Source of the DNA: Acidimicrobiaceae bacterium
GTDB taxonomy: Bacteria; Actinomycetota; Acidimicrobiia; Acidimicrobiales; UBA8190
Length of the DNA stretch: 64,000 nt
Assembly (NCBI GenBank): GCA_003151955.1
Contig: PLZB01000004.1
Coordinates: 17,233 to 81,232 of the forward strand
Direction: 5' to 3'
The position numbers were made by a program, and so were the translations under genes. The stretch's first letter is position 1, and each line of letters opens with the position of its first letter. Below are positions 40,875 through 49,356 of the stretch, one piece after another. The notes below the pieces were generated by a model that saw only the letters and a program-made list of their open reading frames with translations, had not been told where the DNA came from and searched no databases.

Positions 40875-41324
40875 TCAGTGGCGGTGGCGCCGAGCCGGCT
40901 TCTGGCCCGCCGGGGTCACCCGCAGGACGTGGTCACCGGCCTCGTTCCCCTTCGACCAGGCGATCGTCGCCGTCCCCGGAGCGGTGTAGCCGGCCGGGAG
41001 GCCGTCGAGGGTGGGCTGGACGGGCATGCCCGTCACGAAGGTGGGAAGGCCCGACGAGTCGATGGCCCGCTCCGGCGGTGGGGCCACGCTGAAGGTCCCA
41101 CCGGCCCGGAAGGCCGGGATGGTGGGATCGGCGGGGGGCAGCGCCCCGGGCTTCTCGACCGCCACCCGGACGGGCTCGACGACGTGGACAGCGGCGGGGA
41201 CCCGTTCGACGGGATAGGCGGGAGCCGGGGGAGGCGGGGGGAGGGCGCCGGGATGGGACTCCGGCGGATACCAGTTCCCGTCGGATGCGATCCACCAGCC
41301 GGGGCCCTCGGGACGGTCACTCAT
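40875..41324 (-). CDS. Small proline-rich protein with WW-like N-terminal motif (DUF2510-like)
   Basis: A 149-residue protein. Its N-terminus PGWWIASDGNWYPPE resembles the short tryptophan motif of actinobacterial DUF2510 proteins. A proline-rich linker (ALPPPPPAPAYPVERVP) follows, and the C-terminal half is beta-rich and ends in basic HRH. There is no membrane helix. ATG at 41324 is chosen because AGAGGGGG lies just upstream. Function unknown; DUF2510 parts may mediate protein contacts. Two GTGCACA copies 10 bp apart lie just upstream. Confidence 0.72.
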   Translation of the reverse strand: MSDRPEGPGWWIASDGNWYPPESHPGALPPPPPAPAYPVERVPAAVHVVEPVRVAVEKPGALPPADPTIPAFRAGGTFSVAPPPERAIDSSGLPTFVTGMPVQPTLDGLPAGYTAPGTATIAWSKGNEAGDHVLRVTPAGQKPARRHRH

Positions 41325-41341
41325 GGCTACCCCCTCTATCC

Positions 41342-41358
41342 GTGCACATCGGTGCACA
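41342..41358. promoter_or_regulatory. Two phased GTGCACA copies upstream of the small WW-like gene
   Basis: GTGCACA occurs at 41342-41348 and again at 41352-41358, one helical turn apart and about 20 bp before the start codon at 41324. GTGCAC is itself a palindrome, so this may bind two dimers of a regulator. Confidence 0.35.
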
Positions 41359-41448
41359 GGGGATTTTACCTCTTTCGTCGACCTGCCGGTTCGGTTAAGC
41401 GCAGCGTGGGGGTCTAAACGCGTTCCGTGAGGGGCCCGAACCCACGCC

Positions 41449-42666
41449 TCATCGGCCCCGGCGGGCCATCCGGATGGCCCGCCGTTGGAGGTAGTCGTGG
41501 AACTTCGGGGCGGTGTACTCGTACTGGCCCACCTGGACCCTGAAGACGACGCCCTGCTCGGTGAGGCGACCCATGAGGACGTTGACGTTGCCCTCGCTCT
41601 TGCCGGCCTTGTTGTGGATGTCGGCGGTCTTGAGCGGTGGGTACGGGCAGCCGGCGGTAGTCATGAGGAGATCCTGTTCCGCCTGCGTGAGCGATTCGAC
41701 CCGGCCATCGTAGAAGTCGATGTCGAGCCGGTGGTAGATGTCGGGTTCGACCGAGTCGAGGAGCAGGGTGTCGAAGCAATCGACGCCGGCGAGGTGGGCG
41801 GCTTCCCAGAGCTCGGCTCCCCAGAGCTGGATGAAGAACGGGTACCCCTCGACCTCGGCGACGACCCGGTTGACGAGGGCTTCGCCGGCGGTGATGCCGG
41901 TGTCGTCGAGGGGACGGACCAGCGCCTCGGCGGCCTCGGATCCAGCCAGGCGGCTGATCTCCTCGCCCCGGAACATGCGCTCGGTATAGGTCCTGGCCTT
42001 GAGGAGGTTGGCCCGGAGCGTGGGCAGGCCGCAGAGCACGAGGCCGATCGGGACCTCGTTCTCCTGGAGGGTGTTGACGGCGGCGATCAGGAGAGAGAGG
42101 GGATGCTGCCCGCTGCGGTCCCGGTCATCCCGGATGACCTGGGCTTCGTCGAGCATCAGCAGATAGCCGCCGTAGCCGTGCTGATCGGCCAGGACGGCGA
42201 CCTCGAAGAGGGCCCTGGTGACGCTGTGCTCCTGGTCGGCGCTTCCCGGGAGGCCCAGCGACAATTCAATGTCCTGCCAGGTCACCCGGACCAGCCCCCG
42301 GGCCGAGGCGGCGACACCCCGCATGGTCTCCCGGATCCGAGCCCCCCTGGAGATCTGGAGCTCAGCGGAGCGACACAGGCCCCCGATCAGCTCCGACAGG
42401 TCGGCTTCGGTGTAGTGGCGGGGCTCGACCTGGACCCGGCTCGTGAGCCAACCCTCGTCCTCGGTGGCGATCTCCTCGAGGCGCTTCAGCAACACGCTCT
42501 TGCCCACCCCGCGCAGCCCGGTGAGACGAACATTGGCCGGCAGTTCCGGAGCCGCGTGGAGCGTGGCCCGGAAGCGTCGGATCTCCCGCTCCCGGCCGGC
42601 CAGGAACAACGGGCTGACGGCGGCCCCCGGTCGGTACGGGTTACGGTTTCCCGGTTCGGCAGTCAT
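41449..42666 (-). CDS. AAA/STAND-type ATPase with C-terminal winged helix
   Basis: A 405-residue ATPase. The linker SPLFLAGREREIRRFRATL precedes Walker A (LTGLRGVGKSVLLKRL) near residue 55 and Walker B (GYLLMLDEAQVI) near residue 170. A sensor/arginine-finger region and a C-terminal winged-helix module (LTEQGVVFRVQVGQYEYTAP) follow. Such single-gene ATPases act in defence, transcription or stress sensing. ATG at 42666 is preferred because a 21-bp operator and a -10-like TAACAT lie across the longer starts. Two copies of an operator sit at its start, so autoregulation is likely. Confidence 0.78.
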   Translation of the reverse strand: MTAEPGNRNPYRPGAAVSPLFLAGREREIRRFRATLHAAPELPANVRLTGLRGVGKSVLLKRLEEIATEDEGWLTSRVQVEPRHYTEADLSELIGGLCRSAELQISRGARIRETMRGVAASARGLVRVTWQDIELSLGLPGSADQEHSVTRALFEVAVLADQHGYGGYLLMLDEAQVIRDDRDRSGQHPLSLLIAAVNTLQENEVPIGLVLCGLPTLRANLLKARTYTERMFRGEEISRLAGSEAAEALVRPLDDTGITAGEALVNRVVAEVEGYPFFIQLWGAELWEAAHLAGVDCFDTLLLDSVEPDIYHRLDIDFYDGRVESLTQAEQDLLMTTAGCPYPPLKTADIHNKAGKSEGNVNVLMGRLTEQGVVFRVQVGQYEYTAPKFHDYLQRRAIRMARRGR

Positions 42667-42684
42667 TACAGAACCTATGTTATG
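42664..42684. promoter_or_regulatory. Operator copy 1 over the ATPase start codon
   Basis: CATTACA-N7-TGTTATG, a 21-bp imperfect dyad (six of seven pairs), covers the start codon at 42666. An identical arm pair recurs at 42694, with starts 30 bp apart. Confidence 0.6.
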
Positions 42685-42693
42685 ACAGCCATG

Positions 42694-42714
42694 CATTACA
42701 CACAAGCTGTTATG
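42694..42714. promoter_or_regulatory. Operator copy 2 upstream of the ATPase gene
   Basis: The same CATTACA-N7-TGTTATG arms as at 42664, on the same strand, with a different 7-bp centre. The 30-bp period is close to three helical turns, so both sites face the same side of the DNA. A -35-like TTGTGT on the minus strand overlaps this copy. Confidence 0.6.
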
Positions 42715-42778
42715 TGTGCAGAGCCGGGGTGAGACTCAGCTCCCGCGCACAGGGATCAACCGCAGCTGTGACGGCCGG

Positions 42779-44161
42779 TCAATGGCTGAAGCCGGCCTTG
42801 GCCGGGGCCATGGACCGCGATCCCTCCTCGTGGCGGTCGGTGACCTTCCGGAGGGCGTCGAGGAGGAGGCCGGCCATGTCCCTGCTGAAGCCGTTACGGA
42901 CCACGATCCGGAGGACGGCGAGGTGCTCGAGGTTCGGGGGCATGGTGTAGGCGGGGACGAGCCAGCCGTGGGCCCGGAGGGCCTCCGAGATGTCGAAGAC
43001 CGTGTAGGGGCTGTCGGGATCGGTCAGCCGGAAGGCAAAGACGGGGAGCTGGTCCCCCCGGGAGACGAGGGTGAAGGGTCCGAGCTCCTCGATCTTGCCG
43101 GCCAGCCAGGCCGCCGTCTCCCGGCTCTCCCCCTGGACCCGCCCGTAGCCCTCCCGGCCGAGCCGGATGAAGTTGTAGTACTGGGCCACGATCTGGGCCC
43201 CGGGCCGGGAGAAGTTCAGGGCGAATGTCGGCATGTGGCCGCCGAGGTAGTCCACGTTGAAGACCAGCTCATCGGGGAGGGACTCGGCGTCCCGCCAGAC
43301 GATCCAGCCCACCCCGGGGTAGACGAGCCCGTACTTGTGGCCCGAGGTGTTGATGGAATGAACCCGGGGGAGCCGGAAGTCCCAGACCAGCTCGGGCTCG
43401 AGGAAGGGGGCCACCATCCCCCCCGAGGCTCCGTCGACGTGGATGGGAACGTCGAGCCCGGTCCGCTCCTGGAGGTCGTCCAGGGCGGCCGAGATGGCCT
43501 CCACGGGCTCGTAGATCCCGTCGTAGGTGGAGCCGAGGATGGCCACCACCCCGATGGTGTTCTCGTCGCAGGCCGCGGCGGCCCCCTCCGGGGTGAGGCA
43601 GGTGGCCTCGGGGCCGACGGGGACGAGCCGCTCCTCCACGTCCCAGTACCGGCAGAACTTCTCCCAGCAGACCTGGACGTTCGACCCCATGACCAGGTTG
43701 GGCCGGTCGGCCGGGAGCCCGGCGGCCTGGCGACGCTGCCGCCACCGCCATTTGAGGGCCAGAGCCCCCAGCATGCAGGCCTCCGAGGAGCCGGTGGTGG
43801 AGCAGCCGGTGGCGTCCTCGGCGTGGGAGGCGTTCCAGAGGTCGGCCAGCATGTTGACGCAGCGCTTCTCGAGCTCGGCCGTCTGGGGGTACTCGTCCTT
43901 GTCGATCATGTTCTTGGCCGAGCACTCGGCCATGAGCTGCTCCGCCTCCCGCTCCATCCAGGTGGTCACGAAGGTGGCGAGATTGAGCCGGGCGCTCCCG
44001 TCGAGGAGGAGCTCGTCGTGGATGATCTGGTAGGCCGAGCCCGGGAGCATGCTCTCCTGGGGCATCCGGAACCGGGGGACGTCGCCGGGGTGGTCCAGCT
44101 GGGGTCGGAGGGTCAGGCGGTGCTCGCCGCGGTCGCCGGTCTCATGGGGGTGCAGGGGCAT
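42779..44161 (-). CDS. gadB: Glutamate decarboxylase
   Basis: A 460-residue PLP enzyme that converts glutamate to GABA and CO2, consuming a proton. Key motifs are ATGCSTTGSSEACMLG, IHVDGASGGMVAPF and the Schiff-base SINTSGHKYGLVYPG near residue 270. Length and pattern match bacterial GadB. The ATG at 44161 gives MPLHPHETG; the frame upstream is not supported. In Actinobacteria it helps acid resistance or nitrogen metabolism. No antiporter gene is adjacent. The gene is preceded by the ATPase gene in the same direction only at a distance of 112 bp, with the operators between. Confidence 0.92.
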   Translation of the reverse strand: MPLHPHETGDRGEHRLTLRPQLDHPGDVPRFRMPQESMLPGSAYQIIHDELLLDGSARLNLATFVTTWMEREAEQLMAECSAKNMIDKDEYPQTAELEKRCVNMLADLWNASHAEDATGCSTTGSSEACMLGALALKWRWRQRRQAAGLPADRPNLVMGSNVQVCWEKFCRYWDVEERLVPVGPEATCLTPEGAAAACDENTIGVVAILGSTYDGIYEPVEAISAALDDLQERTGLDVPIHVDGASGGMVAPFLEPELVWDFRLPRVHSINTSGHKYGLVYPGVGWIVWRDAESLPDELVFNVDYLGGHMPTFALNFSRPGAQIVAQYYNFIRLGREGYGRVQGESRETAAWLAGKIEELGPFTLVSRGDQLPVFAFRLTDPDSPYTVFDISEALRAHGWLVPAYTMPPNLEHLAVLRIVVRNGFSRDMAGLLLDALRKVTDRHEEGSRSMAPAKAGFSH

Positions 44162-44213
44162 GGCCCCAGCATCACACGGCCCGCCCCGCCCTGCTCGGCT
44201 GCCGGGGCCGGGG

Positions 44214-44924
44214 TCAGTTGGAGGATGGGGCCTCGGCGAAAGTCCGGCCCCAGTAGAGGACTTGTACGGCAGAGAAGACGGTGGAGCAGTCGCCGCTGGA
44301 CCCGATCTTGGTCTTGTAGGCGTAGTAGGTCCCGGCCGTGGTGATGGCGGTCGATGACCCGAAGGGACCCAGCTGGGGATCGCTCCCTGGCGAGACGTAG
44401 CGGTAGAAGGCGAAAGGGGACTCGGATTCAAAAATGTTCCCGATGATCGGGCCCGGGGTGACCTCCAGGACGAGGGCGTACCAGCAGGTGTCGGTGCCCT
44501 TCGAGTAGGCGGCCAGGGCGATGCCCTGGTCGTCGCGGACGCTGCCCACGTCGAGGGTGGCGAAGCTGAGGCAGTTGCTCCGGGCGCCGCTGTTGCAGAC
44601 GCCGCTGCCGGCGAAGGTGCCCTGGGTCCAGCCGTAGGCCGGGATCGCCGTCGTGAGGCTGGCGGTGGCGGCCGCGGTCGTGACTAGGGGGGTGTCGACG
44701 GAGGAGAAGCTCTGGCCGCTGTTGTCGTAGAAGACCCGGAGCTCCTCGGCGGCGCTGGTCAGGTTGGCCTGGGTGGCCCGGTCGTTGGCCGAGGCGGTGA
44801 CACCGAGGAAGGTGGGAATGGCGATGGCGAGGAGGATGGCGATGATGAGGAGGACCACCATCAGCTCGATCAGGGTGAACCCCTCCTCGGCCCCCCGGCT
44901 GTCCCCCCCCGTCCCCACAGCCAC
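44214..44924 (-). CDS. Type IV pilin-like prepilin protein
   Basis: A 236-residue protein starting with GTG. A short leader ends in EEG, followed by the N-methylation segment FTLIELMVVLLIIAILLAIAIPTFL, in which the Gly/Phe boundary is the prepilin peptidase site and Glu5 is conserved. The rest is a Ser/Thr/Ala-rich globular domain with cysteines (GVCNSGARSNCLS, DTCWYALVL). It is a candidate major or minor pilin or a pseudopilin. No pilus assembly gene is adjacent, so the machinery must be elsewhere. Confidence 0.85.
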   Translation of the reverse strand: MAVGTGGDSRGAEEGFTLIELMVVLLIIAILLAIAIPTFLGVTASANDRATQANLTSAAEELRVFYDNSGQSFSSVDTPLVTTAAATASLTTAIPAYGWTQGTFAGSGVCNSGARSNCLSFATLDVGSVRDDQGIALAAYSKGTDTCWYALVLEVTPGPIIGNIFESESPFAFYRYVSPGSDPQLGPFGSSTAITTAGTYYAYKTKIGSSGDCSTVFSAVQVLYWGRTFAEAPSSN

Positions 44925-44972
44925 GCAATCGTCGCCATCGGCTCCAGGGTCACAACAATTTTACAAAAAGCT

Positions 44973-46091
44973 TCAGACAGGCTCGGTGGCCAGGAGATCG
45001 CCCAGGTGGAGGAGGCTCTGGGTGCCCCCGCCCAGGGTCAGGGCCAGCTGCTTGGTGAGGAGGTAGTAGCGGTGGAGGGGGTAGTCCCGGTCGACCCCGA
45101 CCCCCCCGTGGAGGTGGACGCAGGCGTGGACGACCCGCTGGGCCCCCTCGTCGGCCCAGAACTTGGCGATGGCGACGGCCTCGGCGGCGGGGAGCCCCTC
45201 GGCCAGGCGCCAGGCGGCCTGCCAGGCCGTGAGCCGGACGGCCTCGGTGTCGATGTAGGCGTCGGCGGCCCGCTGTCCGACGGCCTGGAAGGTGGCGATG
45301 ACCTTGTCGAACTGCTCCCGCTGGCTCGTGTAGGTCGCCGTCAGCTTCACCGCCGCCTGGCAGGCCCCGGCCTCCTGGACGCAGACGGCGGCGATGGCCC
45401 GGTCGACCAGCCCGGCCAGGGCCTCGACCCCGTCCGGCCCGGCCACCAGGACCCCCTCGGTGGCGACGATGACCCCGTCCAGTTCGATCTCGGCCTCGTC
45501 CTGCCCGCTCGTCGTCTCCTGCCGCTGCCGGCCGAGCCCCGGGGCATCAGCCGAGACGATGAAGAGCCCGATACCGTCAGGGGTCCGGGCCGGGACCACG
45601 ACGGCGTCGGCCACCATCCCGGCCGGCACGTTCGACTTCGTCCCGTCGAGCCGCCAACCCCCACCCTCCCGGACGGCGGTGGTGGAGGGGGTCCAGGGGT
45701 CCCCCCCCGTCTCGACCAGGGCGGCGGTGAGGATGGTCCGGCCCTCGGCCACGGCCGGGAGCCAGCGCTGGTGCTGCTCCGGGGTCCCCAGGTCGTTGAT
45801 GGGCCCGGCCCCGAGGACGAGGGTGGCCACCAGGGGGATGGAGGCGGCGCTCCTCCCGGCCTCCTCGACCAGGATGCAGGTCTCGACGAAGCCGAGCCCG
45901 GCCCCCCCGACGGCCTCGGGGAGGGCCAGGCCCAGGAGCCCGGCCGAGGCCAGCTCCCCCCAGAGCTTCCGGTCGACCCGGTCCTCGGAGGCCTCGACCT
46001 CCCGGAGCCGCTCCGGGGTGGAGAGATCCCCGAGGATCCGGACGGCCAGGGCCCGGATCTCGTCCTGGTCCCCTGAGAAGGAGAAGTCCAC
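44973..46091 (-). CDS. FadE28/ChsE1-like acyl-CoA dehydrogenase subunit
   Basis: A 372-residue dehydrogenase like the gene at 26310. The N-terminus MDFSFSGDQDEIRALAVRI, then LLGLALPEAVGGAGLGF, TYTSQREQFDKVIATFQA and VVHACVHLHGGVGVDRDYP are visible. The central beta-domain is short, as in alpha-type steroid ACAD subunits. GTG at 46091 is used; frames upstream are antisense or shifted shadows of the neighbour. It follows the FadE29-like gene after 17 bp, so the two probably form an alpha2beta2 enzyme. Confidence 0.85.
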   Translation of the reverse strand: MDFSFSGDQDEIRALAVRILGDLSTPERLREVEASEDRVDRKLWGELASAGLLGLALPEAVGGAGLGFVETCILVEEAGRSAASIPLVATLVLGAGPINDLGTPEQHQRWLPAVAEGRTILTAALVETGGDPWTPSTTAVREGGGWRLDGTKSNVPAGMVADAVVVPARTPDGIGLFIVSADAPGLGRQRQETTSGQDEAEIELDGVIVATEGVLVAGPDGVEALAGLVDRAIAAVCVQEAGACQAAVKLTATYTSQREQFDKVIATFQAVGQRAADAYIDTEAVRLTAWQAAWRLAEGLPAAEAVAIAKFWADEGAQRVVHACVHLHGGVGVDRDYPLHRYYLLTKQLALTLGGGTQSLLHLGDLLATEPV

Positions 46092-46108
46092 GGTCTTCCT
46101 CGATTCCT

Positions 46109-47287
46109 CTAGCGCAGCGACCGGGGCATGCCCAGGCCGAAGATGGCGATCAGGTCCCGCTGGATCTCGTTCGTCCCGCCCCCGAAGGTGAGGATGACGA
46201 GGCTCCGGGTGTACATCTCGAGCCGGCTCCGGAGCACCGACCCGGGGGTGTCCCGCTTCAGGTAGCCGGCCGGGCCCACCACCTCGGTGAGGAGCCGGAG
46301 GGCCTCCATGTAGAACTCCGTCCCGAAGACCTTGATGGTGGAGGCGTCGGCCACGTCGAGGGGCCGGCCCGAGGCCGCCGTCCAGGCCACCTTCCAGTTG
46401 ATGAGCTTCAGGAATTCCAGCTTGGCCCGGACCCGGGCCAGGTGGAGCCGGACCCACTCCTGGTCGATCACCCGCCGGCCGTCGGCCAGCTTCGTCTCCT
46501 GGGCCCAGCCCCGGACGTCGGAGAGGGCCCGCTCGATGATCCCCGGGGAGCAGAGGGTGACCCGCTCGTGGTTGAGCTGGTTGGTGATGAGCGTCCAGCC
46601 GTTGTTCAGGCCCCCCACCACGTTGGCCAGGGGGACCCGGACATCCTCCCAGAACGTGTAGTTGATGTTGTGCTCCCCCATGAGCGACATGGGGACGACC
46701 CGGATCCCGGGGGTGTCCATGGGGACGATCACCATCGAGATCCCCTTGTGCTTCTTCACCTCGGGGTCGGTCCGGACGGCCAGCCAGCAGTAGTCGGCGT
46801 CGCCGGCCAGGCTGGTGTAGATCTTGGCCCCGTTGATGACGAGCTCCTCCCCGTCGATCACGGCCGAGGTCTTGAGCGAGGCCAGGTCCGTCCCCGACTC
46901 CGCCTCGGTGTAGCCGATGCAGAAGTGGATGTCCCCGGCCAGGATCTTCGGGAGGAAGAAGGCCTTCTGCTCGTCCGTCCCGAAGTTCATGATCGTCGGG
47001 CCCACCGTGTTGATGGTGAGCATCGGCACGGGCGCCCCCGACCGCATCGACTCGTCGAAGAAGATGAACTGCTCGAGCGCCGACCGGCCCTGGCCGCCGA
47101 ATTCCTCGGGCCAGCCGATCCCGAGCCAGCCGTCGGCCGCCATCTGCTTGACCACGCTCCGGACGGTGGGCCCGATCCCGGCGCTGCGGGCCAGCGCCTC
47201 CTCGACCTCGGGGGTGAGGAGCCGGGCGTAGTAGTCCCGGAGCTCCTGGCGGAGCGCATCCTGCTCCTCGGTGTAGCCGATCTCCAT
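46109..47287 (-). CDS. FadE29/ChsE2-like acyl-CoA dehydrogenase subunit
   Basis: A 392-residue dehydrogenase and the first gene of its pair. It shares with the gene at 28504 GWLGIGWPEEFGGQGR, IGYTEAESGTDLASLKT, VRTDPEVKKHKGISMV and FGGGTNEIQRDLIAIF. Start is ATG 47287 (spaced six bases from AGAGGGG), with ATG 47293 also possible. A KstR-like site lies about 66-79 bp upstream. It probably oxidises a different sterol side-chain length or a ring-derived CoA ester than the igr-like enzyme. Confidence 0.85.
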   Translation of the reverse strand: MEIGYTEEQDALRQELRDYYARLLTPEVEEALARSAGIGPTVRSVVKQMAADGWLGIGWPEEFGGQGRSALEQFIFFDESMRSGAPVPMLTINTVGPTIMNFGTDEQKAFFLPKILAGDIHFCIGYTEAESGTDLASLKTSAVIDGEELVINGAKIYTSLAGDADYCWLAVRTDPEVKKHKGISMVIVPMDTPGIRVVPMSLMGEHNINYTFWEDVRVPLANVVGGLNNGWTLITNQLNHERVTLCSPGIIERALSDVRGWAQETKLADGRRVIDQEWVRLHLARVRAKLEFLKLINWKVAWTAASGRPLDVADASTIKVFGTEFYMEALRLLTEVVGPAGYLKRDTPGSVLRSRLEMYTRSLVILTFGGGTNEIQRDLIAIFGLGMPRSLR

Positions 47288-47352
47288 GGCCATCCCCTCT
47301 CTGGCGCCCCGGTCGCACTCCGGTGCCCGACCCGACGCCCCCGACCGAATAC

Positions 47353-47366
47353 TAGAACAGGTTACA
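47353..47366. promoter_or_regulatory. KstR-like operator upstream of the second dehydrogenase pair
   Basis: TAGAACAGGTTACA matches TNNAACNNGTTNNA at every defined position. It sits 66-79 bp before the ATG at 47287. Confidence 0.6.
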
Positions 47367-47499
47367 TTCCAGGTCGGATGCCCGCCACCAGGCTGGGAGG
47401 CGACCGGAACCGGCGGCGGCCCCTCTGCCTGTACCGGCCTCCGAATTTCTCGATGCCCATATCCAGCTGGATATCCGTGAGCTCCGGGAGTCCCGGGCC

Positions 47500-48030
47500 A
47501 TGAGTCAGGCCACCCTGGCCCGGACCCTGGGAACCAGCCAACCCACCCTCTCGGCCTACGAGAAGGGCCACGAGGTGCCCAGCGCCGACACCCTGAACAG
47601 GATCGTGGTCGCCTACGGCTACCAGCTCCGGGCGGTGACCGGGACCCGGTTCGTGGCCTGCCCCCTCCCCGGAGACGACTCGACGGCCCCGCTACGCCTT
47701 GCCCCGGGCCACCCGGCGGGTCGCATGCAACGTGGGGGTCACCTACTCCTCGGCCGGCTGGCTGGTCCTCCGGTTCTCCTCCCTCGGCTTCACGCCCGAG
47801 GAGCCCGAGAGACGCTGGAGCCCCCGGGCCGGCGTACGGGGCGGTTCCCCTTCGACGCCCCCGGCGGCCCCCTGGATCTTCCCTTCGTCCACCAGGACGA
47901 CCTGGCCGTGTCCAAGCTCTCGACGGCAACCCCCCTGGACCTCGAGGCCATCGAGAACCGGCTCGTCGCCCTCCGGGGCCCGACGATGTATCCCCGCCTG
48001 GCCCGCCTCCGACAGATGGCCGAGAAGTGA
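47500..48030 (+). CDS. XRE-family helix-turn-helix protein (start uncertain)
   Basis: A 176-residue frame. SQATLARTLGTSQPTLSAYEKG forms the XRE helix-turn-helix. The codons just before the ATG read LDIRELRESRA in the same frame, which is the usual first helix of such domains, so the true start lies upstream on a non-ATG/GTG codon or has been lost. The middle is Arg/Pro-rich and may be frameshifted, while the end (DLPFVHQDDLAVSKLS, LARLRQMAEK) looks like real protein. I place it as a possible antitoxin or regulator remnant. Confidence 0.5.
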   Translation: MSQATLARTLGTSQPTLSAYEKGHEVPSADTLNRIVVAYGYQLRAVTGTRFVACPLPGDDSTAPLRLAPGHPAGRMQRGGHLLLGRLAGPPVLLPRLHARGARETLEPPGRRTGRFPFDAPGGPLDLPFVHQDDLAVSKLSTATPLDLEAIENRLVALRGPTMYPRLARLRQMAEK

Positions 48031-48149
48031 CCGGCCGGTAACTTGGAGGGTCCCGGATTCGGACCGGATCCCCCCGGTGTGCAAACCTGTCCGGGCCATC
48101 CCCTCCGGCCGGAACAACCGGCCCAGCCCCCGCAGCAAGGAGCGCCCCC

Positions 48150-49352
48150 ATGCCCGAAGCCGTCATCGTCGCCACCGGCCGGACCCCGATCGGTCGGGCC
48201 ATGAAGGGCTCCCTCGTCAGCTGCCGCCCCGACGACCTGGCCGCCCTGGCCATCCGGGAGGTCGTGGCCAAGCTTCCCCAGCTCGACCCCAGCCTCATCG
48301 AGGACGTCATCCTCGGCTGTGGACAGCCCGCCGGTGAGGCCGGCTACAACCTGGGCCGGGTGGCCGCCATCCTGGCCGGCTTCGACGTCCCCGGGGTCAC
48401 CGTCAACCGGTACTGCTCCTCCTCCCTCCAGACCATCCGGATGGCCGCCCACGCCATCAAGGCGGGCGAGGGCGACATCTTCGTGGCCGCCGGCGTCGAG
48501 ACCGTCAGCCGGTTCATGCACGGCGCCTCGGACACCGGCCCCCACAACCCCCTCTTCGCCGAGGGTGAGGCCCGGACGGTGGCCCGGACCCCGGCCGTCA
48601 CCGACCCCTGGACCTCCGGGGCCGGCCTCCCCGACGTCTACATCTCCATGGGCCAGACGGCCGAGAACGTGGCCGAGTACGAGCAGGTCGGCCGCCAGGA
48701 GATGGACGAGTTCGCCGCCCTCTCCCAGCAGCGGGCCGTGGCCAGCCAGGAGAACGGCTTCTTCGAGCGGGAGATCATCCCCGTCACCCTCGAGGACGGC
48801 ACGGTCGTGACCAAGGACGACGGCCCCCGGGCCGGGACCACCGTCGAGGGTCTCGCCAACCTGAAGCCCGTCTTCCGGGAGGGCGGGACCGTCACGGCCG
48901 GGAACGCCTGCCCCCTGAACGACGGGGCCGCCGCCGTCGTCGTCATGTCGGAAACGAAGGCGGCCGAGCTCGGGATCACCCCCCTGGCCCGGATCGTGGC
49001 CAGCGGGGTCTCGGCCCTCAACCCCGAGATCATGGGCCTCGGGCCCATCGGGGCCTGCCGCCAGGCCCTGGGCCGGGCCGGGCTGACCATCGACGCCATC
49101 GACCTCGTCGAGATCAACGAGGCCTTCGCGGCCCAGGTCATCCCCTCGGCCAAACACCTCGGGATCGACTGGGAGAAGCTCAACGTGAGGGGCGGGGCCA
49201 TCGCCCTCGGCCACCCCTTCGGGATGACCGGGGCCCGGATCATGACCACCCTCATCAACGCCCTCCAGACCGACGACAAGCAGTTCGGGATGGAGTCCAT
49301 GTGCGTCGGGGGCGGCCAGGGCATGGCCATGATCATCGAGCGCCTCTCCTAG
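48150..49352 (+). CDS. Acetyl-CoA C-acyltransferase (thiolase)
   Basis: A 400-residue thiolase. Catalytic Cys is in VNRYCSSSLQTIRMA near residue 91, and the second half has EINEAFAAQVIP, GGAIALGHPFGMTGAR and CVGGGQGMAMI with the second Cys and His. All parts of a degradative thiolase are present. It cleaves a 3-ketoacyl-CoA or runs the reverse reaction. It heads a small run with the DJ-1 gene (4 bp later). Whether it serves fatty acids or steroid CoA esters is unknown. Confidence 0.9.
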   Translation: MPEAVIVATGRTPIGRAMKGSLVSCRPDDLAALAIREVVAKLPQLDPSLIEDVILGCGQPAGEAGYNLGRVAAILAGFDVPGVTVNRYCSSSLQTIRMAAHAIKAGEGDIFVAAGVETVSRFMHGASDTGPHNPLFAEGEARTVARTPAVTDPWTSGAGLPDVYISMGQTAENVAEYEQVGRQEMDEFAALSQQRAVASQENGFFEREIIPVTLEDGTVVTKDDGPRAGTTVEGLANLKPVFREGGTVTAGNACPLNDGAAAVVVMSETKAAELGITPLARIVASGVSALNPEIMGLGPIGACRQALGRAGLTIDAIDLVEINEAFAAQVIPSAKHLGIDWEKLNVRGGAIALGHPFGMTGARIMTTLINALQTDDKQFGMESMCVGGGQGMAMIIERLS

Positions 49353-49356
49353 CGGG

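Noticed and set aside
44973..47318. A possible 781-residue double acyl-CoA dehydrogenase
   Set aside because: Only the C-terminal half is real protein; the first half is a shifted shadow of the neighbouring dehydrogenase, and GTG 46091 gives a normal-length gene.
46109..48310. A long N-terminal extension of the dehydrogenase
   Set aside because: The extension is Arg/Gly/Pro-rich and antisense to the XRE and thiolase region. ATG 47287 has a good ribosome-binding site.
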